Source: Saitoella complicata NRRL Y-17804 (lineage: Eukaryota > Ascomycota > Saitoellomycetes > Saitoellales > Saitoellaceae). Taken from it: 64,000 nt of DNA. The DNA lies in assembly GCF_001661265.1 (NCBI RefSeq), contig NW_017567009.1, positions 303,730 through 367,729 of the forward strand. Reading direction: 5' to 3'. Below the pieces are notes generated by a model that was not told the origin of the DNA, did not search any database, and saw nothing but the letters and a program-made list of their open reading frames with translations. Below are positions 52,230 to 63,028 of this stretch, piece after piece. Position numbers and translations under genes: made by a program. Position 1 is the stretch's first letter, and each line of letters starts with the position of its first letter.

Positions 52230-52890
52230 ATCAGTCCTCCAATGCGCCAAGGCATTTTTGGCGAGAAGACAAAGGAGCCTCGGTAATGTATACAGAGTTT
52301 GGTGGATGTGGAGAGGAGGAATAAACATCGGTACTGTGTCGCCACGCAATGTTATGAGTTGAGAGGGGAGTTGAGGGGAATACCAAGGGTGCCGTTATTG
52401 TACATCAAATGTTCCCTGTTGATTTTGGAACCTGAGTCAGATGCGACAGCACAGCTTAGGGAGGATTGTAAGAAGTTGGGGCTGTCTGTGCATGAGAAAG
52501 AACCTCTTTCTGGGAAGAAGCGGAAGAGAGAGGGTGAGGAGGATAACGTTGTTGGCGGTGAAGCCTTGGATGAAATTGAACACGAACGGGTAGAAAAGGA
52601 GAAGTGGCGGTTGATGAGGTTGGGACCAAAGGCACCAAACCCTTTAATCTGTGTCAAGAAGATGAAGAAAGGAGACCGGCGCTGGTCCCGGATCACATGA
52701 TGCGAGTGTGAGTGGAACCCAGAAGAAGAGACGAGAGGGAGGTGAGCCCGAGGTGGGGGAGAGTGCGGAGGCACAAGCGGGGGAGAGATCAAATCTGGCA
52801 AGCGTAGGCGAAGAAGAACGGGGAAACAAGAATGGCGAGGATCAGGCGAATGGGAGTGGGGATAACGGGGCAGACGAGTCAGACTTCTAA
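52230..52890 (+). pseudogene. UTP23 pseudogene fragment (rRNA-processing PIN-like protein)
   Basis: The C-terminal half of UTP23, a small-subunit processome factor, is recognisable in pieces: a possible CAKAFLARRQRS segment (about 52240-52280, one frame), then in another frame NKHRYCVATQCYELRGELRG, IPRVPLLYIKCSLLILEP and LGPKAPNPL (52309-52650). The Asp that follows ATQ/ASQ in working proteins is Cys here. After VKKMKK the frame stops, but a one-base shift near 52670 restores a basic/acidic tail (TQKKRREGGEPEVGES...) ending at 52890. The N-terminal PIN half is missing. This must be a non-functional partial copy; a full UTP23 should exist elsewhere. Confidence 0.8.
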
Positions 52891-53502
52891 TTTCGGCGCT
52901 GGCGCTGAAGGAAATACCATTATAACAGCAAAATATTTGCACTCTGCCATTGCCGAGGAGCGTTCTCCCGGTCTTACAGATTAGCTCTCGCAATTGAGTT
53001 TAGGAGGCGATTGGAGCCGGCCGTGTATTACCCACGTGTCTCGGTACTTTTAGCCATAATGCAGTTCTATCGCAGATACTAAATTTGGTAACGGGTAGAG
53101 CTGCGTGCTATAAGCTCACGCTCAAAGCCATAGCCATTTCAGCGATGCTTGACCAGCGGCCGAATTTCATATACGTAGATTTGCATGTGGCGAGGCTCGC
53201 GGCCTCGCTGTTGATATGGGGAACAACTAGCATCTTGGCAGCTATCATGCGAGAAACATCGAGAAATAACGTCTGAATCTACGTCGGGAGGATTGGAACA
53301 AGGCATGGTATCTATACGGTAGGTCGGCTCGAGCTCGATACGCACGTCGGAAGCTGGCGCCCGCGAGCGGCCCCGCCTTTTGACCCGGCAAAGCGGTGAC
53401 GTGTAAACACCTCGCCCTACAGCTATCGCGGCAGCAAACCAGTATTCCTCACCAAAGTCTACAAAACACACCAATTGCAGACCGACACTCAAACCTCCAC
53501 AA
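52891..53502. other. Intergenic region upstream of the methyltransferase
   Basis: About 0.6 kb without a supported gene. The methyltransferase promoter should lie at its right; no clear TATA element is seen. Confidence 0.45.
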
Positions 53503-54446
53503 TGTCTACCTGGTCCTCTCCAGCCTTCACCAACAACCTAGCCAAAGCCTACGCCGCTCACCGCCCGATCTACACCAAAGCCCTCTACCGCACCATCCTG
53601 GACTACTACTCACAATTCCCAACGCCCGATCGTAAGAGCAGGGTTTACGATGTCGGGTGCGGGACTGGACAGGTTGCGAGGGGATTATCGAGGTCATTTG
53701 GGAGTATTGTAGGTATGGATCCGAGTCCGAAGATGGTCGAGGAGGCACGTAACCTGCAGCTGACCGGTGGATATGGCGGCAATGTAACTTACGCTCGGGC
53801 TTCGGCGGAGGAGATTGAAAAAGTCGTGGTGCCGGCTGGGAGCGCAGATCTTATTACCGCCGCTCAATCCGCACACTGGTTCGATCATGCGACTTTTTTC
53901 GCGCAAGCACGGGGTGCGTTGAGGGTTGGTGGGACGCTCGCCATTTGGGGGTATGGAGATGTGGTCTTTCCGGGGTATGTGAGCGCGACGCGGGTGTTAA
54001 GAGGGTATGCGTACGGAGAGGAGTGGTTAGGTCCCTGTTGGGAACAACCCGGGCGTAAGATTTTGACGGAGTTGTATCGGAGCGTAAATATTCCAGATGG
54101 GTGGGAGGATGTTCGGAGACTTTACGGTCGTGCGGGTGGTGGAGCGAGGGCGGGGGAGAAGGTTGTTGAGGAGCCGCTTGTGGAGCCTGTGAAGTTCGGA
54201 ATGGAGGATTTGAGGAACTACCTGAATACGTGGTCCTCGATCCAAACATGGCGATCGAACCAAGAGGAGATATTACACCAAGGGGGTGTAGATGTGGTCG
54301 ATACGATTTTGCAGGGTGTTGGAGAGGAGATGCGGAGGGACGGGTGGGATGGAGAGGAGAAGTTTGAGGTGGAGTGGCCTACGGTGTTGATTTTGGCGAG
54401 GAAAGCAGAGGGGAATCTAGGAGCTGGCAGTGACGGTGAAACGTGA
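53503..54446 (+). CDS. SAM-dependent class I methyltransferase (type 11, trans-aconitate-methyltransferase-like)
   Basis: Intronless, 314 residues. Rossmann methyltransferase motifs: YDVGCGTGQVARGL (motif I, SAM binding), VGMDPSPKMVEEAR (post I, acidic end), DLITAAQSAHWFD (motif IV region) and LRVGGTLAIWGYG (motif VI). The AQSAHWFD stretch and overall layout match fungal proteins annotated as trans-aconitate 3-methyltransferase-like (TMT1/Crg1 relatives). Small-molecule substrate unknown. Start MSTWSSPAFTNNLAKAYAAHRP fits the family. Confidence 0.88.
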
Positions 54447-54754
54447 GAGACAATTTATTTTCTTAGCACTGCGTCCTGTAACCGTATCAGAAATGAGACT
54501 GTTTGGATTTCGTGGAGCGGAGGGTGCGGATCGTGCGGTCGGCCAAATTAGACGCAGCTCAGCTAGTCCCATAGGACAGCTTTGCGACGATTACGATGTC
54601 ATTTTTGATGGACTTGAAGGTTGCTTTTTATCCACGGCGATTTTCAAAATCAGAAATCAACACCTTTTCTGTTTCTCATCGTCTCTCGTCCAATCCAACT
54701 GAAGCCAATCACCACCACCGTCTCACCCATTTCAGCTGCTGCACAGTGCCACAC
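54447..54754. other. Intergenic, upstream of ERG11
   Basis: About 0.3 kb. A CCAAT box (about 54705-54709) precedes the TATA element of ERG11. I do not see a convincing sterol-response element. Confidence 0.4.
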
Positions 54755-54761
54755 TATATAA
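54755..54761 (+). promoter_or_regulatory. TATA box of ERG11
   Basis: TATATAA about 85 nt upstream of the ERG11 start codon, with a CCAAT motif some 50 nt further up. Confidence 0.6.
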
Positions 54762-54843
54762 CAAAACCACCGAGAGCCGCCCAAACCCAAGGGGCAGCAC
54801 CGACCGACGCGTCGACCCCCACATCCACCAACCCTCGCACAAA

Positions 54844-56461
54844 ATGGGTCTTGTAAGTTCGCTGGGACAATATTCCCTCTTCGGAGACTCCTTCGCTGGA
54901 ATCCTCGCCTCCCTTCTCGTCGCGTTCGTCATCGGAAATGTCCTCCAGCAATTCCGTCCGCGGGATAAGAGTACCCCGCCGGTGGTTTTCCATCTGTTTC
55001 CGTGGTTTGGGAGTATGATCACCTATGGTATCGATCCCTACAAGTTCTTCTTTGGAATGCGCGAGAAGGTTAGTCTGCTCACCCTCGTTCCCGGCGCGTT
55101 GCGTCGTGGAGGTTGGTCATACGATAAAGGGGGTGAATGCTAATGGGCGTGGGTAGTATGGCAATGTTTACACCTTCATCATGGGCGGACGTAGAATTAC
55201 CGTTGCCCTCGGCGTCGACGGCAACGAACTCGTCCTCAACGGCAAACTCTCCCAAGTCTCCGCCGAGGACGCATACACCCCCCTCACCACCCCCGTCTTC
55301 GGCGAGGACGTCGTCTACGACGTCCCCAACCACGTCCTCATGGAGCAGAAGAAGTTTGTCAAGTTCGGTTTGGGTATCGAGAACTTCAAAGCGTATGTCC
55401 CGCTCATCGTAGGTGAAACGAAGAAGTATTTCGAATCTTCTCCGTACTTTCAGGCTGGGTCGGGTAAGACATCTGGTTCTGTCCCCTTGTTGAAGGCTAT
55501 GTCCGAGATCACCATCTACACCGCTTCGCGTACCCTGCAAGGAAAGGAAGTCCGTGACGCACTCGATGGCTCTTTCGCCGATTTGTACCACGACCTCGAC
55601 CGCGGATTCACCCCTCTCAACTTCATGTTCCCTAACTTGCCTCTCCCGTCTTACCGCCGTCGTGACGTCGCTCAGAAGAAGATGGCGCAGACGTACATGA
55701 ACATCATCAAGAAGCGTCGCGAGACTGGCGAGACCCCCGATACCGACATGATCTGGTCCCTCATGAACGCCAAGTACAAGGACGGCCGCGCCCTCACTGA
55801 CAAAGAAATCGCACACATGATGATCGCCCTCCTCATGGCCGGCCAACACACCTCCTCCGCAACCGGAACCTGGGCTCTCCTCCACCTCGGCGCCGACAAG
55901 AAACTCCAACAAGACCTCCTCGAAGAACAAAAACGCGTCTGTGGCGAGGATTTGCCGGAGCTGCAGTATGAGCATCTGAAGGATTTGACACTTTTGAACT
56001 ATGTCATTCGCGAGACGCTCCGCATGCATCCTCCTCTTCATTCCATTATGCGTCTCGTTAAGGCCCCCATCCAGGTCCCCGGCTCGGACATCATCATCCC
56101 CGAAGGCCACTTCCTCATGGCCGCACCCGGCGTCACCGCCGTCGACCCCGCTCACTTCCCCAACCCCAACACCTTCACCGCCGACCGCTGGTCCAAAAAA
56201 TCAGCCGACGTCGATATCGAGGAAAAAATCGACTACGGCTATGGTCTTGTTTCGAAAGGCGCAGCATCCCCCTACCTCCCATTCGGCGCGGGCAGACATA
56301 GGTGTATTGGAGAGCAGTTTGCGTATGTGCAGTTGGGGACGCTCATTAGTGCGTTTGTGAGGGAGCTGGAGTGGGAGAGTGTTGTTCCGCCGCCGGATTA
56401 TTCTAGTATGGTTGTTTTGCCTGCTGGGGGGAGTGAGATGAGGTGGAAGTTGAGGAAGTGA
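54844..56461 (+). CDS. ERG11: Lanosterol 14-alpha-demethylase (CYP51)
   Basis: ER membrane cytochrome P450 of ergosterol synthesis. Exons 54844-55068 and 55157-56461 give 509 residues; the splice joins MREK/YGNVYTF. An N-terminal membrane helix ([16 protein letters not shown]) precedes [17 protein letters not shown]51 features: [12 protein letters not shown] and the substrate-recognition loop after it, I-helix [12 protein letters not shown] (with His-Thr in place of the usual acid-Thr pair, as normal for CYP51), ETLRMHPP in the K helix, and the heme-binding [15 protein letters not shown] with its Cys. Residues at classic azole-contact positions need an alignment to name. Confidence 0.97.
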
Positions 56462-56967
56462 GCGTGGGAATCGGAGGAAAGGAGGAAAGGAGGAAAGGAG
56501 TGTGTTTGTGCATATGAGGTGGATGGGGGGTGTGAGAGGTACAGTAGACAGGGACATGGACATTGATAGGGATATTTCTTGCCTCGATAATTGTATGTTT
56601 TGGAAGTGATGGGGTGTATCTTACGTAGGAATTGCTCACGGTCGATTGTCGACGAGGATGATGAGCACAGTCATGTTCCCAGGCGGAAAGTCAGCCTCGC
56701 TGTGGTCCGGAAGGGGTGCGGTAACGTTGACAGCCCAGATTACCGTTTCGGGTTAGCTTGCTTTTCCCGTCACACGTCAACAGTGACCAAGTTGTCCGAG
56801 GAGACTGTCAACAGACGACCTCGGTGCAATTGGCGATATTTGCTGTTCACGACCTAGCGGACTTTACGTACGGTATCAATTGAGTTATCACAGCTCCAGC
56901 GACTCTCGACGAATCTCAAACATACCGCGACCGCACACAAACTCGTTCGAATTCACAACAGCACATA
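56462..56967. other. Intergenic with short GGAGGAAA tandem repeat
   Basis: ERG11 3' flank and YIP1 promoter, 0.5 kb. Three AGGAGGAA units start just after the ERG11 stop (about 56473-56500). No gene seen. Confidence 0.5.
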
Positions 56968-57842
56968 ATGTCCAACCTCCACTTCTATCAGTCACAATAC
57001 GATACATCAACTGGCTACAGCAGGGGTATGCCAGGCGTGAGTGGCACCACAACACCGCGAGGAGGATATGGCAACGGCAGCGGCAACACAGGGCAGCAGT
57101 TGGAGAGTACGGGTTTGCTGGCGGCGCTTGGGACGGGGGGGTATCCTGATGAGGCGCCGTTATTGGAAGGTATGGGTGAAGACGTGTGTGTGGGAGGATA
57201 TGTGGTGTGCTAATGGTGTGAGTAGAACTTGGTGTTAATTTTGGGCATGTGAAGATGAAGACGCTCATTGTCCTGAATCCGTTTGGGTTTATTGAGCAGG
57301 GTATCATGGATGACAGTGATTTGGCTGGGCCCATTCTGTTTTGTCTTCTGTTTGGCACGTTTCTCTTATTGGTATGGGGTTCTGAATTAGTCCACACATG
57401 TGTGTGTGTTTTCACTGCTGACGGTTTGGGTTCTAGAGTGGTAAGATTCAGTTTGGGTATATTTACGGGTTGGCTTTGTTGGGTTGTGTATCGCTTCACA
57501 CGATCTTCAGTCTCATGGCGACAAACAGCGTGCCGATATCGAGAACAGCGAGTGTTTTGGGGTATTGTCTGCTACCACTGGTATTTATGGCAGGGGTTGG
57601 GGTGATTGTGTCGATGGAGTATGTCAACCTGTATTCCCCCCTCTTGTGCTGGCTAATCTTCTCTGTTGTGTAGTGGGTATCTTGGGTACGCACTTTCGTC
57701 TCTGGCGATTGCTTGGTGCACGTATAGTGCAAGTGCGATGTTTGTTACTGTGCTACAGCTGAGCGAGATGCGGTTGTTGGTTGCGTATCCTTGTTTTCTG
57801 TTTTATGCGACGTTTGCGGTCATGACCATCTTTAAGGCTTGA
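56968..57842 (+). CDS. YIP1: YIP1-family Golgi membrane protein (YIPF5/Yip1-like)
   Basis: Rab-interacting ER/Golgi protein with five membrane helices. Four exons, 56968-57169, 57226-57371, 57437-57618 and 57674-57842, give 232 residues. After a Gly/Tyr-rich N-terminus come [23 protein letters not shown] (split by intron 1), [27 protein letters not shown] after intron 2, [10 protein letters not shown] and [16 protein letters not shown], which all match Yip1/YIPF5. The DLAGP and SGKIQFGY(I/V)YG motifs place it with Yip1 rather than the Yif1/Yip3 groups. Confidence 0.95.
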
Positions 57843-58150
57843 GGAGTGAAGTTGCTCGTTGACTGAGGACGATTGCTTCGGTGCAGGATGGTATCGAGGG
57901 TCGTACGGGGGCGCAAAGTGATGTTGAGCACAGCAACTGGTTCAATTGAGCATACAAACAGGGAGGGTGAATGAAAAAGGATCGCATTGGTTAGCATTAC
58001 ACATCGAACATATCGAACTTTAACACCTGCACACAATTGCAAGGGCAGCTGCAGTTGCTGCTCCCTCCTGCATCCCCCCGCATAATACACCCTCCCCACA
58101 AAACCCATCCCCCTCCTCCTCCTCCTCCCTCATTGCTCTGTACCATCAGC
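57843..58150. other. Intergenic between YIP1 and COX23
   Basis: About 0.3 kb holding the YIP1 3' end and COX23 promoter. Nothing else seen. Confidence 0.5.
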
Positions 58151-58530
58151 ATGTCATCACAAGCATCGCGACAAGAACGCATGTCAGCTCCCATCTCCGA
58201 AGACGAAGTTAAACGCCTCGAAGCGAAGTATATGGTCGGTGATCCGAATAGCGCGGAGAATAAGAAGAAGTTTCGGGAGAAGCAGGTTCGTCTCATACCG
58301 TCTCTTTCCTCTCGTCTTCGGACTCACGACCTAAACTTAACCCCCTCCCATAGCCCTCCCAATTCGTCGACCCCTGCTCCGAAGCCTCAAAAGCCGCAAT
58401 GAAATGCCTGGATCGGAATGATTACGATAAGAGTCTATGTGGATCGTATTTTGCTGCGGTGAGGGAGTGTAAGAAGATCTGGTTGGAGGAGAGGAAGAGG
58501 GAGAAGAGGGAGGCGAGTAAGGTGTGGTGA
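58151..58530 (+). CDS. COX23: Twin CX9C mitochondrial protein COX23 (CHCHD7-like)
   Basis: Intermembrane-space protein needed for cytochrome c oxidase assembly. Exons 58151-58285 and 58354-58530 give 103 residues. The CHCH fold is complete: C-SEASKAAMK-C in the first helix and C-GSYFAAVRE-C in the second, each exactly CX9C, followed by KKIWLEER. The residues before the first Cys (PSQFVDPC) and the motif MKCLDRN match COX23/CHCHD7 rather than other twin-CX9C proteins. No cleavable presequence, as expected for a Mia40 substrate. Confidence 0.9.
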
Positions 58531-58804
58531 TGTGGGAGGGAGGAGGGTGGGGGATGGATGTACGATACCATAGATGAGGCCAGGCAAGGATGGCGGGAAT
58601 GATCTAGCAGCTGCCCACTGGTGGCGCTGGAGATATACGTATCTTCGCTCATTTTTTGCGTCGTTTAGTGCTAGGTTTGCAACTGGAGACGTACCAGACG
58701 GTATGGAACGCACTATTCGAGGAGGTATTTGTGTAGATGCAAATGTATTTCTTCGAACTCAAACTCATACTCCCTTTTGCGTGTCCCACCCGCAATCCGC
58801 CCCT

Positions 58805-59262
58805 CTAATACCACCACACACCCGCCTTCGGATTCCTCTTCCCAACCGTCCCCAAAATCTTCCTCTTCCTCTCCCCACCCCCAAACTTCTGCACCAACCC
58901 CTCCTCCTTCACCTCCTGCCCCATCGCAAACTTATGACGTTGATGCAGGATGTAGCGACGAACTTTGGGTGTTAGTCCCGCGGATTTGAGATCGGAGGCG
59001 GAGAGGGTGAAGAGGGAGTCCCAGGTTGGGAAGGTTGGAGCGGCGAGTTTGTGCGTGTTGCGGCCGATTGCGAAGAGGAATTTGGAGGGGGTTGTGATAT
59101 CACCTTGTGTGGGAGGTTAGTACGGCGTTGTCGCGTGGATGGGGGTGCGATCCACGTACCTCGAGGCTCGGGAATGCAGGCAGCTGGTCTCTTCGACGTC
59201 CATCGGACTTGTGCGCCCACTCGTGTTGCCGCCGTAACTGAATAGCGTATTGAGGAGAACAT
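58805..59262 (-). CDS. FYV4: Mitochondrial small-subunit ribosomal protein mS41 (IGR motif)
   Basis: Exons 59262-59160 and 59103-58805 give 133 residues. An Arg/Ser/Thr-rich presequence without acidic residues (MFSSIRYSVTAATRVGAQ) is followed by the IGR domain: KFLFAIGRNTHKLA, the WDSLFTLSASDLKSAGL helix and PKVRRYILHQRYKF-like end (His instead of Tyr at one position), a SAM-like fold that binds mitochondrial SSU rRNA. A basic tail ends it. Length and domain match fungal mS41. Confidence 0.92.
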
Positions 59263-59590
59263 TCTCGGAGAGTGGTGAGGTTGACCTTTTTGGTGTTTCG
59301 AGGTAACGTTGACTTCTGTGCCGAATTCGTCAGGGGGGTGCAGAGGCCCAGAGGGTGTGGCTGGTGCGTGCGTCGGAATTTGGGGATCTGGGGAAGGGTG
59401 CGAGTTGGGACGAATGGCATGTCAGGTAGATAAACACAAGCAGAAAATGCCATGTCATACTGGGTATACATATCGTACTAGTACTGCTGCAACATAGCAA
59501 AGGTCCATAATGAACGTCCCGTGGTGTCCCGGCTACTCCAGAGCCAATTTGCACAGCCATCCACCCAGCTATCAATGTTCCGAGTTTGAC
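59263..59590. other. Intergenic between mS41 and DGAT2 (tandem, both leftward)
   Basis: About 0.33 kb holding the DGAT2 3' end and the mS41 promoter. No gene seen. Confidence 0.5.
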
Positions 59591-60753
59591 TTATGCAACA
59601 ATCCTCATCTCCCTTTTCCTCTTCGGCGCAAACTTATCCCTATTCTCCTCCCAGAGCCTCTCCAATTCCCTCACGTACGTCGCCTGAATCTTCTTCACCT
59701 CCTCCTCCGTCGGATTCTCATTCTTCTCCACATGAATCGGTCTCCCGACGACGGTGTTGATCGGTCGTCGATACGGCATGAGTCCGAAATCGTAGTTGAA
59801 GACACCACGGGCGTGAAAGAGTGGCATCGTGAATCCCATGAGTTTTTTGAAGGTTTGTTGGAAGCGATAGAGGGCTGTATCGGGGTTGTTCTTGACTTGT
59901 TCGAATAAATCGTTTTCGCCGAAACTGAAGACGGGCACGAGGGATGCGCCGCTCTTAATTGCCAATTTCACAAAACCGAGACGCTTTTTGAGAACGAGAT
60001 CTGCGGTGAAGGGTTGTGCGAGGAGGGATTCTTGGGCGCCGCCGACGACGATACAGATTGATTGGGAGCGATCAAGGAGGTGTTCGCAGCTTCGCTTGGA
60101 GACGGAAGCGAGGGACATGGATTGAAGGTAGTCCCTGTAGAGCGGGGTGCGGAAATTGGAGGAGAGAGTCAAGAGGCTCACGTCGATACCCGGGAACTTC
60201 TCGGACCATCCCGTGGCTTCCGTAGAGAAATTCCCGAAAGCACCAAATGATAGAATCCCATGAGGGTGGTAACCTGTAGGAACTGTTAGTCTCATTGCAC
60301 GCAAAAGTATATGAACTGTACAGCGCCCTACCGAAGATGTACGTCTTCTTGTGTTCCAGGCTCACGGTCTTGTGAAGGTGTAGCGGGAAATACCCAGCAT
60401 ACCACCTCCAGATCTTCAAATTTTTCATCCACTTTCTCGTCCTCAATTTCCCCGTCTCTGGCGCATCATCAAACACAATCCAGACCTGTTACACCTCATG
60501 AGTCCCCATTCACCTCGAAACATTAACGCATAGGGGTACCTACCAAGTATGCGATGATGAGCGGCCACATAGGCGGAACAGCACACAAGAAGAAGAAGAA
60601 ACTGAGGGTCGCCGCGATGGAGCATGAATGCCAAAGCACGGCGAGGGTCTGTAGTCTTCGACGGAAGGGAAGACGGACAGGGGCGAAGTGACGGCCTTCT
60701 GAGAAGCGGCCGCGGTCATGGGATTGTGTTTTTTCGGATTCGTATTTGGACAT
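59591..60753 (-). CDS. DGA1: Diacylglycerol O-acyltransferase 2
   Basis: Makes triacylglycerol from diacylglycerol and acyl-CoA at ER/lipid droplets. Exons 60753-60544, 60485-60332 and 60273-59591 give 348 residues. One or two membrane helices (SIAATLSFFFFLCAVPPMW) precede the catalytic part; the splice at intron 2 forms GYHPHG, the DGAT2 active-site HPHG motif, absent from either exon alone. Further motifs: VVGGAQESL, KRLGFVKLAIKSGASLVPVFSFGENDLF and MPYRRPINTVVGRPI. The family includes MGAT and wax synthases in animals; fungal members are DGATs. Confidence 0.95.
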
Positions 60754-61050
60754 TCTGTCGACTGTACGACGGTCTCTACGAGGTCAATTGCCAGTGGGGT
60801 GGTTGGCGACGGGGGTGCTGGGGCCAGGATTTACGGATTGTTGAGCCGAGATGCGCGGTGCGACCCCGGTGAGCTCATTCCAGGGGCCCGGAAACTTCGG
60901 CGGGGTGCATGGACTGGCAAAAAGAAAGAATGATTCTGTTTGCTATGCTCCTGAAAATAAAAGAAATAACTCCTCCGTGGCCGTATCCGATGCAAGCTTC
61001 TTATTCCATTTGTAACCTTCGCCGTTGGGTGACAGCCTCATGATCACTCC
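60754..61050. other. Intergenic between the acidic RING gene and DGAT2
   Basis: About 0.3 kb. The RING gene 3' end and DGAT2 promoter; nothing else seen. Confidence 0.45.
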
Positions 61051-62616
61051 TTAGTCCTCATCACTGTCGTCAATCACGATCCTTTTCCGACCGCCGGCAT
61101 TCCCGTTTCCGTTCCCATTCTCATTCGCTCTCTCTCGCCTCGGTGGCGTCGGCAACCTCCTCCTCACCAACCTCCGTCTTCTCCCGTTCGCGCCTTCGCT
61201 TCCAGCGCTGTCGCCATCACTACCACTTTCACGCCGCCTCTTCCGACTATCCTGCGTCGACTCCTCATGTTCCTCCTCCTCCTCCTCCTCCTCCTCCTCC
61301 TCGTCTTCCGAGACGGAGTTGATCAAGACAACACTCACATCCTGCGGATCCCGTCTTAACCTCCGAGGTGCCGGTGGTGCGCCAGTTCGACGGCGAGGAC
61401 GAGGGCCTTGTGTCCAAAACTGCTCTGCATCCTCACTCCCGTCATCGAGAATGTCTTCCCCGGTGTACCCTTGTGATCTTTCGATATCGCTCGTCCCTCT
61501 GCCGTCAAGGAAGGAATCGTCGACGTCGTATTCGTTCGGCTCGTCTGGGTCTAACTCGTCGTGGTCCCCAATTGTATCTCCGTGGTCATAGGGACCGTCA
61601 TCACCACCTCCGTTCCCGGGTGGCCCATGAATAGAGTCATCATCGTCATCTTCATCGTCCTCTTCCTCGGCTTCGTTATCCACCCATCGAGATCGTACAC
61701 GATAACCTCCATTTTCCTCCTCCTCCTCACTCGCGTATGCCGAGGCAGGCCCGTTGTGCTCGCCTCTTTCCTCCCTAAACTCCTCGGCTTCGTCTTCGTC
61801 CATGCCCACCTCATCGTACATATCTTGTGCGTACCCGTTCCCAGGGACACCGTCCTCCTCGAGATCTTCTTCCTCGGGGTCACCGCCGTACTCCCCCAAC
61901 CGATCTGGTCGATATGGGGGTCGACGGACACTCCCGTGTTCGTTCAAGTGCTCATCCTCATCGTCCCAGCCCTCGACATCCTCCACCATCTCATCAACGC
62001 CTTCACTTTCGTCATCCTCATCCTCATCTGTGTACGAGTCTTCCAGACTTTCGTAGCTTTCTGCCTCCGAACCCGATGAAAAAACATACCCACAATGCAG
62101 ACACGACGGGCCACCCTCGACCTCCCACCCACAACTCGCACACCTCATAACCTGGTCCCCTAGATCCATCATCCGTGTCCCCCGGAACTTATTCTTGAAC
62201 AATCCCGGGAAAAGACCTTCCCCACTCGCTCTATGTTCTTCCACCATCACCCTCTGCTCTTTCTGATGCTCCCGCAACGTCCGCCCCTCACCTTCCGGAT
62301 CCTCGACCTCCACCTTCGACACAAATAGATCGACCATATCCCGGATAACAAACGTCAACACAGGTTTATCAACAACCTTCGCCCGACATTGCGGACACGT
62401 CTTCTTATGCTGCAGCCAATCCATCAAGCATCCATAGCATTGAACGTGTCCGCAGGCGAGGGTACACGGTTCATATAGAAGTTCTGTGCAGACTTCGCAG
62501 GTGAGGGATTGACGGAGTCTGGTGAGGTGGGAGGCGAGGGCTGCGAGATGGTCCGTTTTCGAGGAGACTTCGCGCCGGAGGAAGGTGGTCGGGGATTGAG
62601 GTGCCGCGGACGTCAT
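61051..62616 (-). CDS. RING-finger protein with a long acidic region
   Basis: Intronless, 521 residues from MTSAAPQ at 62616; a further upstream in-frame ATG exists but adds unrelated sequence. A canonical C3HC4 RING sits near residues 42-80 (CEVCTELLYEPCTLACGHVQC, then CLMDW and CPQCR), preceded by a helix (DHLAALASHLTRLRQSLT). A second Cys cluster follows (CASCGWEVEGG, CLHCGYVF) near residues 160-185, zinc-ribbon-like. Residues about 190-460 are extremely Asp/Glu-rich, and the end is Arg-rich with RKR and DDSDED. Probable ubiquitin ligase, possibly chromatin- or histone-associated given the acidic domain; that link is inference. Confidence 0.85.
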   Translation of the reverse strand: MTSAAPQSPTTFLRREVSSKTDHLAALASHLTRLRQSLTCEVCTELLYEPCTLACGHVQCYGCLMDWLQHKKTCPQCRAKVVDKPVLTFVIRDMVDLFVSKVEVEDPEGEGRTLREHQKEQRVMVEEHRASGEGLFPGLFKNKFRGTRMMDLGDQVMRCASCGWEVEGGPSCLHCGYVFSSGSEAESYESLEDSYTDEDEDDESEGVDEMVEDVEGWDDEDEHLNEHGSVRRPPYRPDRLGEYGGDPEEEDLEEDGVPGNGYAQDMYDEVGMDEDEAEEFREERGEHNGPASAYASEEEEENGGYRVRSRWVDNEAEEEDDEDDDDDSIHGPPGNGGGDDGPYDHGDTIGDHDELDPDEPNEYDVDDSFLDGRGTSDIERSQGYTGEDILDDGSEDAEQFWTQGPRPRRRTGAPPAPRRLRRDPQDVSVVLINSVSEDEEEEEEEEEEEHEESTQDSRKRRRESGSDGDSAGSEGANGRRRRLVRRRLPTPPRRERANENGNGNGNAGGRKRIVIDDSDED

Positions 62617-63028
62617 TTTGACGAAGGAGTATAACTGGTAGGTTCGCAGACTAGGCGTACAGGGCGGAGAAACGTCGACCAGGGAGGATGGATGTAAGTC
62701 AGCGGATAAAGAAGGAAGCAGACGTCGCCGTTTGAGGACAGTGACAAAAAGGGACACCACCGATTTGTTATCGACAATTGAGTCGGCAGTCAGTCTTTGG
62801 GTGGTGAATGCCTGGTACGTACGCGGAACCCACCGCCGGTGTTCTGCAGCTGGGTGCAGCCGCGCCGAAACGGGCGTATCGAAATCCGCGACACGACACG
62901 GCCAGGCCCTCAACTGCAACAAAACAAAAATGTCGTATTTAGATACTGAAAATCGGTACGGCTGTTTGTTTTGTTATCTTCAACTGATTTCGAAATTCCT
63001 GGTACGGCTTCCTGCCCGGTCTTGCCGG
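62617..63028. other. Intergenic region, RING gene promoter
   Basis: About 0.4 kb with the promoter of the leftward RING gene and the region before the orphan ORF. The orphan frame is open upstream of its first ATG to about 62967. Confidence 0.45.

Noticed and set aside
54700-54720. Possible sterol-response element upstream of ERG11
   Set aside because: ATCACCACCA only partly resembles the ATCACCCCAC consensus (three mismatches); too weak to call.
55079-56155. 358-codon minus-strand ORF
   Set aside because: Mirror frame of ERG11, whose identity is certain.
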